From: an uncultured Mediterraneibacter sp.
GTDB lineage: Bacteria > Bacillota > Clostridia > Lachnospirales > Lachnospiraceae
Direction: 5' to 3'
Length of the DNA stretch: 51,730 nt
Assembly (NCBI GenBank): GCA_944381935.1
Contig: CALWMN010000019.1
Coordinates: forward strand, 1-51,730
Shown: piece by piece, positions 50,101-51,730 of the stretch
How the letters are laid out: each line of letters opens with the position of its first letter
How positions within the stretch are numbered: the stretch's first letter is position 1
Notes under the pieces: model-generated
What the model was told of the DNA's origin: nothing
Databases searched by the model: none
Seen by the model: the letters and a program-made list of their open reading frames with translations, nothing else
Program-made: the position numbers and the translations under genes

Positions 50101-50559
50101 TTATACCTTTTCCATGACTGCCAGATTCGGTATAAAGTAAATTATGTAATTGTCCACTACAGCGTATACTCCGTACTTATCTCGATAGCAGTCAATACAT
50201 TCCTGCAAATATTCTTCTGTCACATCCAAAAACTCTGCGATTTCATGTCGGCTATGACATCCGGCACAGAATGCATTAATGATGCCGGACAACCCGATCA
50301 GCTTATTGTATCCCCACAGACGAGCCTGTCTTTCCTGCTTTCGATTGCGGACATCATTCATATCAAGGATATTACCGACTGATGTATGATGATGCCCAAG
50401 CTCTTCTGCAAGGACACAGGTCTTTTCTGTATTTGTCTCAATATCTTGCCGGATGGCAATTCGTCTTCCTTTGATTCTTCCGTTATTGTATTTCAGGGGC
50501 TTTTCCTTTACGATAAGCCCCTCCTGATAGGCTTCATCCAAAAGTGCTTCGTAATTCAT
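50101..50559 (-). CDS. ImmA/IrrE-family metallopeptidase-like protein
   Basis: A 152-residue protein of the type that pairs with a phage repressor. The metal site reads AEELGHHHTS (residues 51-60): the usual HExxH has Glu in place of the first His, a variation common in phage members. In ICEBs1, ImmA cleaves the repressor ImmR to induce the element. The adjacent CI-like gene (50614-51135) is the obvious partner. The C-terminal ~60 residues are an HTH-like helical extension (HSRHEIAEFLDVTEEYLQEC). Confidence 0.8.
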   Translation of the reverse strand: MNYEALLDEAYQEGLIVKEKPLKYNNGRIKGRRIAIRQDIETNTEKTCVLAEELGHHHTSVGNILDMNDVRNRKQERQARLWGYNKLIGLSGIINAFCAGCHSRHEIAEFLDVTEEYLQECIDCYRDKYGVYAVVDNYIIYFIPNLAVMEKV

Positions 50560-50613
50560 AAGTCAACACCTCCAGTCTATAGTGTAGTGCAAAGCCTGTC
50601 CTATAAACTGGAC

Positions 50614-51135
50614 TTAGAAGTTCTCATCGTCCATGATATCATTGTCGGACGTGTCCACGCCCTCTGGTACGTCTATGTCAGTACGAGCGTGAGCAGCATT
50701 AAGTTCTTCGTCAGCAACTTCCAGATCTAATAAATTAGTGACGTATGAGAATACCTTCTTTTTACCTATATCAGAGAGACACTGTACTTTTTCAGCTATG
50801 ATAAAATCGATATACTGTTTAGAATTGCTATCTGTAATTAATTGTTTTTCTCTCATATATAGATAATCTGCATATCTGTTAAGATTCTCAGAATCGCAAG
50901 AAGATAATGTGCTATATTTGATTTCTATTGTCTCATCATTCCATCCCATAAGGTAAGCGGGGGTCGTTTCAAGTGCTTTGGCAAATATAACAATTTTATT
51001 TTGCGGAAGCCCTCTTCCGTCGATTTCTATTTTATTAACGGAAGAACGAGATTTATATCCCACCTTCTTTGCAAGTTCTTCCTGTGACATTCCAAGCTCT
51101 TCACGTCTTTTCTTTATTCTATCTCCAATATCCAT
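50614..51135 (-). CDS. CI-like prophage repressor (XRE family)
   Basis: A 173-residue protein. Residues 5-60 form the XRE helix-turn-helix (KRREELGMSQEELAKKVGYK and SSVNKIEIDGRGLP), then TTPAYLMGWNDETIE. The C-terminal part is helical and acidic with no LexA-like peptidase residues. Inactivation therefore probably depends on the neighbouring ImmA-like protein. It is divergent from the cro-like gene across an operator-rich spacer. Confidence 0.85.
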   Translation of the reverse strand: MDIGDRIKKRREELGMSQEELAKKVGYKSRSSVNKIEIDGRGLPQNKIVIFAKALETTPAYLMGWNDETIEIKYSTLSSCDSENLNRYADYLYMREKQLITDSNSKQYIDFIIAEKVQCLSDIGKKKVFSYVTNLLDLEVADEELNAAHARTDIDVPEGVDTSDNDIMDDENF

Positions 51136-51279
51136 TTATTTCACCTCCGTCTTAATTGGATATTATCACATTGTAGAAAAAATTTCAACAAAAATTGAAA
51201 AATAGTGTTGACAAAATTGAAACACAATGTTAGCATATGGATGTAGACAAAATGCCAACACAAATAAGGAGGTGATATA
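51136..51279. promoter_or_regulatory. Divergent cI/cro control region
   Basis: It contains the rightward promoter TTGACA (51208-51213), 17 nt, TAGCAT (51231-51236). Dyads are TTTCAA/TTGAAA (51183-51200) and TGTTAGCAT (51228-51236) facing ATGCCAACA (51252-51260). GTAGACAAAATGCCAACA (51243-51260) recurs exactly at 51490-51507. Confidence 0.7.
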
Positions 51280-51513
51280 GTGACAGATACGAAGGAACTG
51301 AATAGACTTATCCATGAATCAGGACTTACGAAAAGCTATATAGCTAATAAACTTGGAATATCGCTCTATTCTTTTCAGTTAAAAAGAGAAAACAAAAGGC
51401 AGTTTACAGCGGAACAGATAAAAATTCTTTGCGAATTACTTGATATAAGATCGCTCAAAGAAAAGGAAAGGATTTTTTTTGCCACGGAAGTAGACAAAAT
51501 GCCAACATTTTAA
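51280..51513 (+). CDS. Cro-like HTH protein
   Basis: A 77-residue protein that is essentially one helix-turn-helix (LNRLIHESGLTKSYIANKLG and YSFQLKRENKRQFTAEQIKI). It starts at GTG 51280 behind AAGGAGGTGATATA. Its position opposite the CI-like repressor and before an antirepressor is that of a phage Cro. The last codons contain the second copy of the operator-like 18-mer. Confidence 0.8.
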   Translation: MTDTKELNRLIHESGLTKSYIANKLGISLYSFQLKRENKRQFTAEQIKILCELLDIRSLKEKERIFFATEVDKMPTF

Positions 51514-51527
51514 TGAAAGGAGAACGG

Positions 51528-51730
51528 ATGCAGGAATTAATCAAGATCAACTACGACACAGAGCAGCCGACAGTATCAGCGAGAGAGTTGCATGAAAAAT
51601 TGAATATTGGAACTGCGTTTAAGGATTGGTTTCCGAGAATGTGTGAATATGGCTTCGAGGAGGGAAAGGACTTTTGCTCAAAAATGAGCGAAACCTCTGC
51701 AAAGGGAGGAAGACCCGCAAAAGATGCTGA
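51528..51730 (+). CDS. Phage antirepressor (AntA/AntB type), truncated by the window edge
   Basis: The first 67 codons of an antirepressor: MQELIKINYDTEQPTVSARE and LHEKLNIGTAFKDWFPRMCE are the AntA-type N-terminal domain, with GFEEGKDFCSKMSE. It starts at ATG 51528 behind AAAGGAGAACGG. The gene runs off the right end of the window, so its C-terminal domain is not seen. Confidence 0.85.
   Translation, partial: MQELIKINYDTEQPTVSARELHEKLNIGTAFKDWFPRMCEYGFEEGKDFCSKMSETSAKGGRPAKDA

Overview
The window reads as a piece of chromosome from a spore-forming, low-to-mid G+C Firmicute of the Lachnospiraceae type. Evidence for this: a SipL-like DUF3794/LysM spore protein, SpoIIR, the rapZ-whiA-crh gene order typical of Firmicutes, a MobV-type mobilisation gene common in gut Clostridia, and strong AGGAGG-type ribosome binding sites. 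The species is not determined.

Layout. (1) About 1-10,500 is an accessory, more A+T-rich region. It opens with the remains of a mobilisable element: a doubly broken RepA-like ATPase, an oriT-like zone of stem-loops and an intact MobV relaxase. Next come an XRE/TPR-like regulator, a type III toxin-antitoxin locus of the CptIN kind (two 45-nt pseudoknot repeats, a terminator, then the toxin), a Phd/ParE-type type II toxin-antitoxin pair, an acetyltransferase, a coiled-coil protein with a deoxyribosyltransferase/TIR-like domain, DUF1643 and DUF1697 proteins, an intact GNAT enzyme and two broken GNAT genes. (2) About 10,400-18,420 is a cell-envelope stress block: a small membrane protein, BlaR1 and BlaI, a Gly-rich two-TM protein, a zinc-ribbon membrane protein, an XRE regulator, a DUF975/CmpB-like membrane protein and a lipoprotein. 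Two promoters here carry TTACA-N2-TGTAA dyads of the BlaI/MecI type, so BlaR1-BlaI probably controls more than itself. (3) About 18,460-45,850 is conserved core: malic enzyme, an EamA transporter, two HAD phosphatases, MurF and Ddl (peptidoglycan precursor), nicotinate phosphoribosyltransferase, phosphopentomutase, PlsC, a PrcB-like lipoprotein, SipL, IspE, a GntR regulator, SpoIIR, a CDF metal transporter, acyl-ACP thioesterase, an FAD-dependent oxidoreductase, GlmM, IlvE, a SPOR-domain amidase, a CorC-type protein, MurB, RapZ, WhiA, a Crh-like HPr and a lipid kinase. (4) From 45,923 a tRNA-Glu(CTC) is followed by a prophage-like left arm: a tyrosine integrase pointing at the tRNA, RhuM, two lysogeny-side genes that share a duplicated 30-bp leader, an ImmA/IrrE-like protein, a CI-like repressor, a divergent Cro-like gene and the start of an antirepressor cut by the window edge.

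The most notable item is the CptIN locus. The two antitoxin repeats differ at six positions, and four of those six form two compensatory base-pair changes that preserve both stems of an interleaved (H-type) pseudoknot. Also worth attention are the inferred BlaI regulon, a Crh-like HPr with Asp at position 15 and Ser at 46, the deoxyribosyltransferase/TIR-like protein near two toxin-antitoxin loci, and an exact 18-bp direct repeat flanking the cro-like gene. Start codons were chosen from visible ribosome binding sites, and some differ from the longest possible reading frame.
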